DNA from: Gammaproteobacteria bacterium | GTDB taxonomy: Bacteria > Pseudomonadota > Gammaproteobacteria > J044 | DNA: 8,322 nucleotides | Reading direction: 5' to 3' | Assembly: GCA_026995955.1 (NCBI GenBank) | Contig: JALWNJ010000013.1 | Location: 1 to 8,322 of the forward strand | Shown here: piece by piece, positions 1 through 6,984 of the stretch | How the letters are laid out: each line of letters starts with the position of its first letter | How positions within the stretch are numbered: the first letter of the stretch is position 1 | The notes under the pieces: model-generated | Told to the model about the DNA's origin: nothing | Databases searched by the model: none | The model's input: the letters and a program-made list of their open reading frames with translations, nothing else | Translations under genes and position numbers: made by a program

Positions 1-1327
1 CGGCGGCCCCGGCACCGGCAAGACCACCACCGTCGCCCGCATCCTCGCCCTGCTGCTGGAGGCCAACCCCGAGCTGCGCATCCTGCTCGCCGCCCCCACC
101 GGCAAGGCCGCCGCGCGGCTCACCGAGAGCATCGGCGAACAATGCGAAACACTGCATGGCCAGGTGGCGGACGACATCCTCGCGCGAATGCGGCAGCTCC
201 AGGCCAGCACCCTGCACCGCCTGCTGGGCTGGCAGCGCGAAGGTTTCGAATACCACGCCGACAACCCCCTGCCCTGCGACTGCCTGCTCATCGACGAGAC
301 CTCCATGGTCGATCAGGGCCTGATGGCCAGCACCCTGCGGGCCCTCCCCGCGCACGCCCGTCTCATCCTACTCGGCGACCGCCACCAGCTCTCCTCCGTC
401 GAGGCCGGCAGCGTGCTGGGCGAACTCACCGGCCGCGACGACACCCTCGCACTGACCCCGGCGCGGGCCGAGGAACTCGAACAGCTCACCGGCGAGCTGC
501 CATCAAGACCCCTACGGGACGATGCCCCGCCCCTGCACGGCTGCATCGGCGAACTCGCCTACAGCTACCGCTTCGCCAGCGGCGGCGGCATCGGCCGCCT
601 CGCCGAGGCCGTCAAGCGTGGCGACCTCCCCGCCATCGAGGCCCTGCTCGACAGCGACGACGAGGAACTCGACTGGATCGACAGCCCACCCGACCAGCCG
701 GCCGCAGAAATCGTCCGGCTCGCCATCGGGCACTACCGCCCCGTGCTCGAGGCCCCGGATGTAGAAACGGCGCTTGCGCGATTCAACGAGACCCGCGTCC
801 TCACTGCCCACGCCGACGGCCCCTGGGGAGAATCCACCCTGCGCGAACGCCTCGAAGACGGACTGCGCCGCCGCGGCCTGATCTCGGCACCGACCGGCCA
901 GCCCTTCCACGGCCAGCCCCTCATCATCCTGCGCAACGACAGCGAAACCGGCCTCTACAACGGCGACACCGGCATCCTCTGGCGCGAGGACCCGGCAGAC
1001 GAAGACGCCCCCCTGCTGGCCTGGTTCGAGCAGCAAGGCGACCTCGTCCCCTTCTCCCTGCACCAGCTCCCCGAATGGCGCCCCGCCTGGACCCTCACCG
1101 TACACCGCAGCCAGGGCTCCGAATACGACCGCGTCCTGCTCGTCCTGCCAGCAGTCGAATCACGCATCCTGAGCCGCGAGCTCATCTACACCGGCATCAC
1201 CCGTGCCCGCAAGCACTGCACCCTCACCGGCAAGCGCCAAACCCTGCTCGCCGCCTGCCGCCGCCACGAACCCCGCTTCTCCGGCCTGCACGAGCGGCTG
1301 ACCAGTCCAGGCCAGTACCTGGAATAA
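1..1327 (+). CDS. recD: RecD, exonuclease V alpha subunit (5'-truncated by window edge)
   Basis: RecD is the 5'-to-3' SF1B helicase motor of RecBCD, which processes double-strand DNA ends for recombination. The first full codon is at base 2 and the stop TAA is at 1325-1327, giving 441 visible residues. The family usually runs about 600-700, so the N-terminal domain, real start and probably recB/recC lie left of the window. Numbered from the first visible residue, the helicase motifs are in order. Walker A GGPGTGKT is at 1-8, followed by the APTGKAA motif Ia region. Walker B LLIDETSM has its acidic pair at D98-E99. Motif III GDRHQL is at 125-130. A YSYRF motif follows. Motif V VHRSQGSEYD starts at 367, and motif VI YTGITRARKH is at 396-405. 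All key residues are intact and there is no frameshift. The downstream neighbours are on the opposite strand, so recD ends convergently. Identification is secure; this is established family knowledge plus motifs seen. Confidence 0.96.
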   Translation, partial: GGPGTGKTTTVARILALLLEANPELRILLAAPTGKAAARLTESIGEQCETLHGQVADDILARMRQLQASTLHRLLGWQREGFEYHADNPLPCDCLLIDETSMVDQGLMASTLRALPAHARLILLGDRHQLSSVEAGSVLGELTGRDDTLALTPARAEELEQLTGELPSRPLRDDAPPLHGCIGELAYSYRFASGGGIGRLAEAVKRGDLPAIEALLDSDDEELDWIDSPPDQPAAEIVRLAIGHYRPVLEAPDVETALARFNETRVLTAHADGPWGESTLRERLEDGLRRRGLISAPTGQPFHGQPLIILRNDSETGLYNGDTGILWREDPADEDAPLLAWFEQQGDLVPFSLHQLPEWRPAWTLTVHRSQGSEYDRVLLVLPAVESRILSRELIYTGITRARKHCTLTGKRQTLLAACRRHEPRFSGLHERLTSPGQYLE

Positions 1328-1368
1328 GCCAAACAGCTTTTAGAACCGACAGCATAATCAGCAGACAC

Positions 1369-1392
1369 AAAAAAGCCCGGCGATCGCCGGGC
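1369..1392 (-). terminator. Rho-independent terminator after tRNA-Gln
   Basis: A perfect 18-bp GC-rich palindrome (1375-1392, GCCCGGCGA plus its complement) is followed on the minus strand by six T residues (1369-1374). It lies 9 bases past the tRNA CCA end, so it fits as the 3' end of the rplM-rpsI-tRNA transcript. On the plus strand, after recD, the same hairpin lacks a T tract, so it should terminate recD transcripts only weakly, if at all. Confidence 0.87.
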
Positions 1393-1401
1393 CTTGCTCA
1401 T

Positions 1402-1475
1402 TGGCTGGGGAACCAGGATTCGAACCTGGATTGACGGAGTCAGAGTCCGCTGTCCTGCCGTTAGACGATTCCCCA
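1402..1475 (-). tRNA. tRNA-Gln, anticodon CUG
   Basis: This 74-nt tRNA has every arm pairing cleanly. The acceptor stem TGGGGAA pairs with TTCCCCA. The D stem is GTC/GAC. The anticodon stem GCGGA/TCCGT encloses loop CTCTGAC with anticodon CTG, reading CAG glutamine codons. The T arm is CCAGG-TTCGAAT-CCTGG, the discriminator is G, and the CCA tail is encoded at 1402-1404. The opening U-A pair and G discriminator match bacterial glutamine tRNAs. It sits 44 bases downstream of rpsI on the same strand, with no recognisable promoter in between. It is therefore probably transcribed with the ribosomal protein genes and released by RNase P and 3' processing; that part is inference. Confidence 0.96.
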
Positions 1476-1483
1476 ATGTTCGG

Positions 1484-1510
1484 TGCAGCAGCCCGACAAG
1501 GGCTGCTGCA
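1484..1510 (-). other. Perfect 11-bp hairpin between rpsI and tRNA-Gln
   Basis: The arms TGCAGCAGCCC and GGGCTGCTGCA pair perfectly around a 5-nt loop (1495-1499). It begins 9 bases after the rpsI stop and ends 8 bases before the mature tRNA 5' end. Neither strand has a T tract after it, so it is not a standard intrinsic terminator. Plausible roles are a 3' end stabiliser for the rpsI mRNA or a processing site separating mRNA from tRNA. Confidence 0.7.
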
Positions 1511-1519
1511 AGGAGAACA

Positions 1520-1912
1520 TCAACGCTTGGAGTACTGCTCCTTCTTGCGCGCCTTGCGGCGGCCGACCTTCTTGCGCTCGACTTCGCGGGCATCGCGGGT
1601 CAGCAGGCCGGCCTTGCGCAGTTCGGGGCGCAGACCCTCATCGTACTGCAGCAGGGCGCGGGCGATGCCGAGGCGGATGGCGCCGGCCTGACCGCTCATG
1701 CCGCCGCCCTTGACGGTGACGAGGATGTCGAACTTGTCGTTCATTTCGGTGACATCAAGCGGCTGGCGCACGATCATGCGCGCGGTCTCGCGGCCGAAGA
1801 ACTTTTCGATCGGCTGGCTGTTGACCTTGATCTCGCCGCTCCCGGGGCGCAGGAAGACGCGTGCGGATGAGCTCTTGCGACGCCCGGTACCGTAATACTG
1901 TGTTGCTGCCAT
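1520..1912 (-). CDS. rpsI: 30S ribosomal protein S9
   Basis: S9 is a small-subunit head protein whose C-terminal tail reaches the P-site tRNA. The product is 130 residues, the usual bacterial length. It opens with the typical [17 protein letters not shown] segment and has the conserved [19 protein letters not shown] block near residues 69-87. It ends in the basic [19 protein letters not shown] tail, whose final Lys-Arg contacts tRNA in the family. The start ATG at 1910-1912 is preceded by a GAAGGA ribosome-binding site (1922-1927) inside the 17-base gap after rplM, so the two genes form one operon. The stop is TGA at 1520-1522. Nothing is unusual in the protein. The downstream neighbour is a tRNA rather than sspA or petA, which often follow rpsI in gammaproteobacteria. 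Confidence 0.98.
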   Translation of the reverse strand: MAATQYYGTGRRKSSSARVFLRPGSGEIKVNSQPIEKFFGRETARMIVRQPLDVTEMNDKFDILVTVKGGGMSGQAGAIRLGIARALLQYDEGLRPELRKAGLLTRDAREVERKKVGRRKARKKEQYSKR

Positions 1913-1929
1913 GTGTTGGATTCCTTCGC

Positions 1930-2358
1930 TCAGATTTCGAGCAGCTTGGGCTGCTGGGCCTCGTGCCGGTGTTCGGGGCCGGCATAGACCTTGAGTTTCT
2001 TGAGCATGGCCCGACCCAGAGGACCGCGCGGCATCATGCCCTTGACGGCGAGCTGGATGGGCCGCTCGGGATGCTCCTGAACGAGCTTCTCGAAATTGGT
2101 GGACTTGAGGTTGCCGATGTAGCCAGTGTGGCGGTAGTACATCTTGTCCTTGCGCTTGTTGCCGGTGACGGCAACCTTCTCGGCATTGATGACGACGATG
2201 TAGTCCCCGGTATCGACATGAGGGGTGTACTCGGGCTTGTGCTTGCCACGCAGGCGACGGGCGATTTCGCTCGCCAGACGGCCCAGGGGCTTGCCCGTGG
2301 CGTCGATCACGAACCAGTCGCGTTTGACTTCATGCGGCTTGGCGCTGAAAGTTTTCAT
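1930..2358 (-). CDS. rplM: 50S ribosomal protein L13
   Basis: L13 is an early-assembly 23S rRNA-binding protein of the large subunit. The chosen ATG (2356-2358) gives 142 residues, the same length as E. coli L13, beginning [15 protein letters not shown]. Family landmarks are [19 protein letters not shown] (about 21-39), [25 protein letters not shown] (about 44-68), and [22 protein letters not shown] (about 107-128). The C-terminus is [14 protein letters not shown] ribosome-binding site lies 9 bases upstream (2368-2371). The reading frame continues upstream to an ATG at 2469, but that extension includes the promoter and is not family-like. It is the first gene of the rplM-rpsI operon. In E. 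coli, L13 autoregulates this operon; here the leader after the predicted start site is only about 35 nt. Confidence 0.98.
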   Translation of the reverse strand: MKTFSAKPHEVKRDWFVIDATGKPLGRLASEIARRLRGKHKPEYTPHVDTGDYIVVINAEKVAVTGNKRKDKMYYRHTGYIGNLKSTNFEKLVQEHPERPIQLAVKGMMPRGPLGRAMLKKLKVYAGPEHRHEAQQPKLLEI

Positions 2359-2399
2359 GTATCCGTGCTCCAACAGGGGCCTACGAAATAAGGCGCGAT

Positions 2400-2428
2400 A
2401 TCTTATAGAAATCGGCCCGCCAAGGCAA
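2400..2428 (-). promoter_or_regulatory. Sigma70-type promoter for rplM-rpsI-tRNA-Gln
   Basis: On the minus strand, -35 TTGCCT (2423-2428) and -10 TAAGAT (2400-2405) are separated by exactly 17 bases. The expected start is near 2393, leaving a leader of about 35 nt. The bases directly after the -10 (ATCGCGCC) form a GC-rich discriminator of the kind found at stringently controlled ribosomal promoters. The rest of this gap (2429-2532, between the pump operon and this promoter) holds no gene and no clear terminator for the pump genes. Confidence 0.72.
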
Positions 2429-2532
2429 GACGCATCGTGCCCTGCGCCCCGGGGCGACTCCGGACGCAACCGGAACGTCCCCGTTCAGGCACCTCACCGA
2501 CACGAATTTCCCTTTTGAAACATGAGCTTGCG

Positions 2533-5500
2533 CTATGCGCCCGCGCCCTCCGAGCGAGGGGCGCGGAAGAAGATGGCGTACAGCACGGGCACCACCAGCA
2601 GGGTGAGGAAGGTGGCGAAGGCCAGCCCCGCCATGATGGTGATGGACATGTTGACGAAGAACACATCCTGCAACAGGGGGATCATGCCGAGGATGGTGGT
2701 GGCGGCGGCCATGGTCACCGGGCGCAGGCGGCTGGTGGCGGAGTCGAGTATGGCACTGACGATGGGCTTGCCCTCCCCGCTCTGCTGGTCGATCTCCTCG
2801 ATGAGGACGATGGCGTTCTTGATGAGCAGACCGATGAGGCTGAGGGCACCGAGCAGAGACATGAAGTCGAACGCCCCGTTGAAGCCGAGCAGGCCGGCCG
2901 TGATGCCGATCAGGGCAAGCGGTACGGTGAGCCAGATGATGAGCGGCTGGCGCACCTTGCCGAACAGCAGGATGCTGACGATGATCATCAGCAGGAAGCC
3001 GACCGGGATGGCGCTGAACAGGGCGCTCTGGGCCTCGTGCGAATCCTCGTACTCGCCGCCCCACTCAAGCTTGTAGCCCGGCGGCAGCTCGATGGCCTCG
3101 ATCTTCGGGCGCAGGCGATTGAACAGGGGCGTGGCCAACTCGCCACGCGGGTTGCAGGAGGCGATGATGGTCTGCTCGCGGTTGCGGCCGCGGATGACGG
3201 TATTCTCGTAGCGGGTGCGGAACTCGCTGACCACCTGGGCCACCGGGATGGCACGCTGCAGCACCGGGCTCCAGACGCGGATGTCCTTGATGTGGCTGAC
3301 ATCGCCGCGTTCGTCCGCCGGCGGACGCAGGCGGATGGGCAGCATGCGGATGCCGTCCCGATAGCTGCCCACGGTCTTGCCCTCGAAGGCGGACTTGAGG
3401 GCCGCGGCCAGGTCCTCGCGGCTGATGCCGAGCTGACGCCCCACCTGCTCGTTGAACACCGGCTCGATGTAGGCCACGGGATTGCGCCAGTCGTCGCGCA
3501 CCTCCTTGGCCTCGGGATCGGCACGCATGATGGCCTTGGCCTTCTCGGCAAGCTGGCGCAACACCACCGGGTCGGGACCGCTGAAGCGGGCCTCGATCTT
3601 GCCGTCGCGACCGGGACCGATGCGCAGCGGCTTGATGATGGGGTCGAGCTGCGGCATGTGCTCGCTCATGTACTTTTCGACCGCCTCCCACACTGCCGGG
3701 ATCTGGTCGCGCTGTTCGGTCTGGACGATGATCTGGGCGTAGGCGGGGCTGTCTTCCTTGGGCTCGTACACCAGGGAGAAGCGGGCATCGCCGCCGCCCA
3801 CCAGCGAGGTGGTGCTCCTCACACCGGGCTGCCTGCGCAGGAATTCGGCCACCTTGAGCGTGTCGTCCCGGGTGGCGCGGATGTCGGTGCCCTCGGGCTC
3901 CCAGATGTCGACGAAGAACATCGGTGTGTTGGCATTGGGGAAGAAGGCCTGCTTGACCAGGCCAAAGCCGACGAGGGACAGCGCAAAGAGCCCGTAGACC
4001 ACGCCCACGGTGAGCCAGCGATGGGCCACCACCCAGGCCACGACGCGACGATAAAGCAGGAAGAGGCCATGCCGGTAGGGATCGTCGCCCTCACCGTTCC
4101 CGCCCTTGCCGGGCTTCATGAACAGGGCGCAGAACAGGGGCGTGGTGCTGACGGCCGTCACCCAGGACAGCAGCAGCGAGATGAGGATCACATAGAACAG
4201 GGAGCGGGTGAATTCGCCGGTGTTGTTCTGCGACAGGCCGATGGCGGAGAAGGCGAGGATACCGATGACCGTGCCGCCGAGCAGGGCCATGGCGTTCTTG
4301 CCCACCACCTCGCGCGCGGCCTCGGCGGCATCCATGCCGCGCTGAATGCGTATCAGCATACCCTCGGCCACGACGATGGCATTGTCCACCAGCATGCCGA
4401 GCGCGATGACCAGCGCCCCCAGCGACACCCGCTGCAGCTCGATGCCGTAGATCTGCATGATGAACAGGGTGCCCGCCACCGTGATCAGCAGCACGGCGCC
4501 AATGATGAGACCGGAGGTGAGCCCCATGAACAGCAGCAGCACGACGATGACGATGACGATGGCCTCGGCCACATTGACGATGAAGCCGGTCACCGACTTG
4601 TCCACCTCGTCGGGCTGGCTGTAGATGACGCTGAACTCCATGCCTACCGGCACGGTATCGGCAAGCTGATCCAGACGCTGGCGCAGGGCCCTGCCCACTT
4701 CCACCACATTCTCGCCGGCACGCATGGAAATGCCCATGGTGAGCGAGGGCTTCCCATTGAAGTAGATGAGCTTGTGCGGTACCTCGTCGTAGAGGCGGTG
4801 GATGCGGGCGACATCCCGGAGATACACCAGCTTCTTGCCGTCGGAGACCAGCAGCACATCACCGATGGCCTTGACCGAACGGAACTCGCCGGTGGGCTGG
4901 ATGCGGATGTAGTCGCGTCCCACCCGCACCTTGCCGGCATCGCTGACCACATTCTGCGACTTCAGGATCCGGGCAATGCGGTCCATGGGGATGCCCAGCT
5001 CGCCGAGGCGTTGCCGCGACATCTCGAGATAGACCACCTCCGGCTGCTCGCCGCCGATCACCACCTTGCGCACCCCCGGCACCAGGACGAGCTGCTTCTT
5101 CAGGGCGTCGGCCACGTCCTTGAGGTCGCGGTAGGTATAGCCGGCCCCGTGCAGGGCCAGATACACGCCGTACACATCGGCGAAGTCATCGACCACGATC
5201 GGCTCCACGCCGGGGGGCAGCTTGTGCTTCATGTCGGCGATCTTGCGTCGCAGCTCGTCGTAGATGTCGGGAAAGTCCTCGGCCGTGTACTCGTCCTTGA
5301 ACTCGATGTCGATGTCGGACATGCCGGGACGCGAGATGGACATCTTGATGCGCTTGAGCTGACCCATGCGCTGGATGGCGTCCTCGAGGTGGTAGGTGAC
5401 CTCGTCCTGCACCTCGCGGGCGGTGGCGCCAGGGTAGAAGGTGATGATCTTGGCCTGCTTGATGGTGAAATTGGGGTCTTCCAGCTTGCCCATGCGCTCG

Positions 5501-5586
5501 AAACCGTAGATGCCGCCACCGAGCATGATGATCACCAGCAGCCAGGACACCACCGGCGTCCTGACGGAGTACTCGCCGATGTTCAT
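2533..5586 (-). CDS. RND efflux pump inner-membrane permease (HAE-type, TriC-like)
   Basis: This is an inner-membrane proton antiporter that takes substrates from the periplasm or membrane and passes them to a fusion protein and an outer-membrane channel. At 1017 residues it is normal family length. The N-terminus (MNIGEYSVRTPVVSWLLVII) is TM1. A periplasmic porter region covers about 32-335, followed by TM2-TM4 (about 336-408), a second periplasmic region (about 550-870) and the C-terminal TM bundle. TM4 carries GMLVDNAIVVAEG, with proton-relay D401 kept but the second aspartate of AcrB-type VDD replaced by N402. The TM10 lysine is kept (K923 in LLIKNAIVLIEE). The start ATG overlaps the fusion-protein stop as ATGA and has a strong AAGGAGG site at 5597-5603, so translation is probably coupled. 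The N-terminal third resembles P. aeruginosa TriC from memory. Substrate cannot be told from sequence. No outer-membrane factor or regulator gene is adjacent. Confidence 0.93.
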   Translation of the reverse strand: MNIGEYSVRTPVVSWLLVIIMLGGGIYGFERMGKLEDPNFTIKQAKIITFYPGATAREVQDEVTYHLEDAIQRMGQLKRIKMSISRPGMSDIDIEFKDEYTAEDFPDIYDELRRKIADMKHKLPPGVEPIVVDDFADVYGVYLALHGAGYTYRDLKDVADALKKQLVLVPGVRKVVIGGEQPEVVYLEMSRQRLGELGIPMDRIARILKSQNVVSDAGKVRVGRDYIRIQPTGEFRSVKAIGDVLLVSDGKKLVYLRDVARIHRLYDEVPHKLIYFNGKPSLTMGISMRAGENVVEVGRALRQRLDQLADTVPVGMEFSVIYSQPDEVDKSVTGFIVNVAEAIVIVIVVLLLFMGLTSGLIIGAVLLITVAGTLFIMQIYGIELQRVSLGALVIALGMLVDNAIVVAEGMLIRIQRGMDAAEAAREVVGKNAMALLGGTVIGILAFSAIGLSQNNTGEFTRSLFYVILISLLLSWVTAVSTTPLFCALFMKPGKGGNGEGDDPYRHGLFLLYRRVVAWVVAHRWLTVGVVYGLFALSLVGFGLVKQAFFPNANTPMFFVDIWEPEGTDIRATRDDTLKVAEFLRRQPGVRSTTSLVGGGDARFSLVYEPKEDSPAYAQIIVQTEQRDQIPAVWEAVEKYMSEHMPQLDPIIKPLRIGPGRDGKIEARFSGPDPVVLRQLAEKAKAIMRADPEAKEVRDDWRNPVAYIEPVFNEQVGRQLGISREDLAAALKSAFEGKTVGSYRDGIRMLPIRLRPPADERGDVSHIKDIRVWSPVLQRAIPVAQVVSEFRTRYENTVIRGRNREQTIIASCNPRGELATPLFNRLRPKIEAIELPPGYKLEWGGEYEDSHEAQSALFSAIPVGFLLMIIVSILLFGKVRQPLIIWLTVPLALIGITAGLLGFNGAFDFMSLLGALSLIGLLIKNAIVLIEEIDQQSGEGKPIVSAILDSATSRLRPVTMAAATTILGMIPLLQDVFFVNMSITIMAGLAFATFLTLLVVPVLYAIFFRAPRSEGAGA

Positions 5587-6764
5587 TGCGCGCCGGCCTC
5601 CTTGTCCCCGCTCTTGCCGCAGGCCGCCGCCGGAGGCTTCGGACAGCGGCTGAGCAGGATCAGGCGCAGGTCGTCCGGACGCGGTTCCGCCTGCTCCACC
5701 TCGGGCAGCAGCCGCACCTTCATGCCCTCGGCCAGATAGGGCGTGCCGGCCACCACCACGCGGGTGCCGGGCTCGAGGCCATCGGTGATCTCCACCTCGG
5801 CACCGCGCAGCTCACCCAGCTTGACCTTGCGGGCATGGACCTCAAGCCGGTCGTCGACCACCCATACGATGGGCTCCAGCGCGGCATTGGCGGTGACTGC
5901 CGTCAGCGGCAGCATCTGGTGCACGCCCTGCAGCAGGACACGGCTGAGGTCCACGGTAACACTGGCGGTCATCCCCGGCAGCACATTGAGCTCCTCGGGG
6001 CGCGGCATGGTGAAGGTGACCTCGAAGGTCTGCGTCTGCGGATCGGCGCGGGTGGCGGCCTCGAGGAAGCTCAGTCTGAAGCGGCGCTCCGGCAGGGTGT
6101 CGAAACTGGCCCAGACCTCGACCGGCTGCTGGCCGGCCCCGTGGCGGATGGACTGGACGATGTTCTCAGGCACATCGAAGATGACCTTGAGCGAGGAGGT
6201 GTCGCTCAGGGCAAACACCGGCTGCTTGGCCTGCACCTCCTCGAACTGCTGCACATAACGACGCGCCACGGTGCCGTCGAAGGGGGCCTTGAGCTCGGTG
6301 TAGGACAGGTCCTGCTGGGCCGCCCGCAGCGCGGCCTCGGCGCTCTTGAAGGCCGCCTCCAGCTTGTCGTAGTCGGTACGGGAGATGTAGCCCTTCTTGA
6401 TCAGTTCCTTCGCCCGTTCGAAGTCCTTGCGGGCACGGTCGTAGCTGGCACGGCGATCCTTGAGCACGATGCGGTAGTCGGTGTCGTCCAGGCGCGCCAG
6501 GACTTGGCCCTTCTTCACCCGCTGGCCTTCGGTGACGAGGATTTCCCGGATCTTGCCCGGCACACGGAAGGAGACCTCGGCCTTCTGCAGCGAATCGATG
6601 CGCGCGGGGAAGTGGCGGATGCCACCATTGACCCCACCCTCGACCACCACGGTCTTGACCGGGCGGACGGGCGGCTCGCTGCCAGCCTGCTCGTCCTTGC
6701 GGCAGCCGCCGAGCTGAAACAGGAAGGGGATCAGGAACAGAACGGACGCTAGGCGAAAGGGCAT
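5583..6764 (-). CDS. RND efflux periplasmic adaptor (membrane-fusion) lipoprotein
   Basis: This is the periplasmic adaptor that bridges the RND permease encoded next to it and a TolC-type channel. It has 393 residues. A hydrophobic signal ends in lipobox LGGC, predicting lipidation at C21. Two lipoyl half-motifs follow: FRVPGKIREILVTEGQRVKK (about 66-85) and TELKAPFDGTVARRYVQQFE (about 156-175). Between them is a charged helical hairpin (about 97-155, rich in A, K, R, E, D) expected to contact the channel. Beta-barrel and membrane-proximal domains follow, with VLPGMTASVTVDL and a C-terminal LEPGTRVVVAGTPYLAEGMKV. The start ATG (6762-6764) has an AAGGAGT ribosome-binding site seven bases upstream (6772-6778). 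The gene overlaps the permease by 4 bases. The last roughly 25 residues (two cysteines, Ala/Pro-rich) are an unstructured-looking tail. The role is secure; the substrate is unknown. Confidence 0.93.
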   Translation of the reverse strand: MPFRLASVLFLIPFLFQLGGCRKDEQAGSEPPVRPVKTVVVEGGVNGGIRHFPARIDSLQKAEVSFRVPGKIREILVTEGQRVKKGQVLARLDDTDYRIVLKDRRASYDRARKDFERAKELIKKGYISRTDYDKLEAAFKSAEAALRAAQQDLSYTELKAPFDGTVARRYVQQFEEVQAKQPVFALSDTSSLKVIFDVPENIVQSIRHGAGQQPVEVWASFDTLPERRFRLSFLEAATRADPQTQTFEVTFTMPRPEELNVLPGMTASVTVDLSRVLLQGVHQMLPLTAVTANAALEPIVWVVDDRLEVHARKVKLGELRGAEVEITDGLEPGTRVVVAGTPYLAEGMKVRLLPEVEQAEPRPDDLRLILLSRCPKPPAAACGKSGDKEAGAQ

Positions 6765-6801
6765 TCGCAGGACTCCTTGTGACTACAGAGTGGTCGCCCG
6801 A

Positions 6802-6818
6802 ACAGGGCCTAGGCCTGT
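6802..6818 (-). promoter_or_regulatory. Near-perfect dyad in pump operon leader, possible operator
   Basis: ACAGGCC and GGCC-C-TGT form an inverted repeat around TA, perfect except for one extra base in one arm. It lies between the predicted pump-operon start site (about 6832) and the ribosome-binding site at 6772-6778. It could be a repressor operator, since efflux operons are often controlled by TetR or MarR regulators, or a leader hairpin. No regulator gene is in the window, and a short GC-rich dyad can arise by chance. Confidence 0.3.
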
Positions 6819-6838
6819 ACGAAAGGCCAACACGAGCG

Positions 6839-6867
6839 AGCTTAACCGCGCCTCCAAGGGGCGTCAA
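6839..6867 (-). promoter_or_regulatory. Candidate promoter of the RND efflux operon
   Basis: On the minus strand, -35 TTGACG (6862-6867) is followed after 17 bases by -10 TAAGCT (6839-6844). It lies just downstream of the terminator at 6882-6916 and about 70 bases before the fusion-protein start. This is where an independent operon promoter is needed. The -35 is strong and the -10 is only fair. Confidence 0.5.
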
Positions 6868-6881
6868 ACCGGGAAAGGGGC

Positions 6882-6916
6882 AAAAAAAAGCGCGGCCAGA
6901 AGGGAGGGAGCCGCGC
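6882..6916 (-). terminator. Strong rho-independent terminator
   Basis: On the minus strand, GCGCGGC (6910-6916) pairs perfectly with GCCGCGC (6890-6896) around a 13-nt pyrimidine-rich loop (6897-6909). Eight T residues follow (6882-6889). It separates the ferredoxin gene from the pump operon. It may end the DUF481-ferredoxin transcript, the candidate small RNA, or both. Confidence 0.88.
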
Positions 6917-6978
6917 CAATTACCACCAAAGGAGGATGGAGGAGTCCACTGATCGCAGCCATCGCTGACAATCAGTAT
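6882..6978 (-). ncRNA. Candidate small RNA with anti-Shine-Dalgarno motifs
   Basis: A promoter (6985-7013) and a strong terminator (6882-6916) enclose about 97 nt with no open reading frame. The predicted RNA starts with a stem-loop at 6949-6975: CTGAT/ATCAG, then a small internal bulge, then CAGC/GCTG around GATG. Next comes an open C/U-rich stretch (about 6929-6947) with CTCCTCC and CCTCCTT, the latter identical to the 16S rRNA anti-Shine-Dalgarno sequence. It ends with the terminator, whose loop is also C-rich (CTCCCTCCC at 6902-6910). This is the standard layout of a trans-acting sRNA. Bases 6940-6947 (GGACTCCT) are perfectly complementary to the ribosome-binding site of the adjacent fusion-protein gene (6770-6777). 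Alternatives are a 3' UTR-derived RNA of the ferredoxin transcript, or an attenuator leader for the pump. Structure and motifs are seen; transcription is inferred. It matches no named sRNA family I can recall. Confidence 0.5.
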
Positions 6979-6984
6979 ATGCGT

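Noticed and set aside
164..1327. ATG at 164 as the recD start
   Set aside because: The frame is open to the window edge and the Walker A motif lies upstream of this ATG, so the gene is truncated by the window.
142..1434. A 430-codon plus-strand frame overlapping recD and running into the tRNA
   Set aside because: The product is Arg/Pro-rich low complexity, and recD in the other frame has all helicase motifs.
2445..2456. CGCCCCGGGGCG palindrome upstream of the rplM promoter
   Set aside because: It has no loop and no T tract, so it is not a terminator. A 12-base GC palindrome is not surprising at this base composition.
2359..2469. N-terminal extension of rplM to the ATG at 2469
   Set aside because: It would put the promoter inside the gene. 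The ATG at 2358 has a ribosome-binding site and gives the standard 142-residue L13.
2437..5739. An 1100-codon plus-strand open frame antisense to the RND permease
   Set aside because: It is in exact codon-by-codon antisense register with the permease. Stops appear there only if the sense strand uses TTA, CTA or TCA, which this high-GC genome avoids. The product is His/Asp/Gly/Gln-rich with no domain, as expected of a mirror of a membrane protein.
5586..6752. A 388-codon plus-strand open frame antisense to the fusion-protein gene
   Set aside because: It has the same antisense-register artefact, no recognisable motif, and it mirrors a clear adaptor protein.
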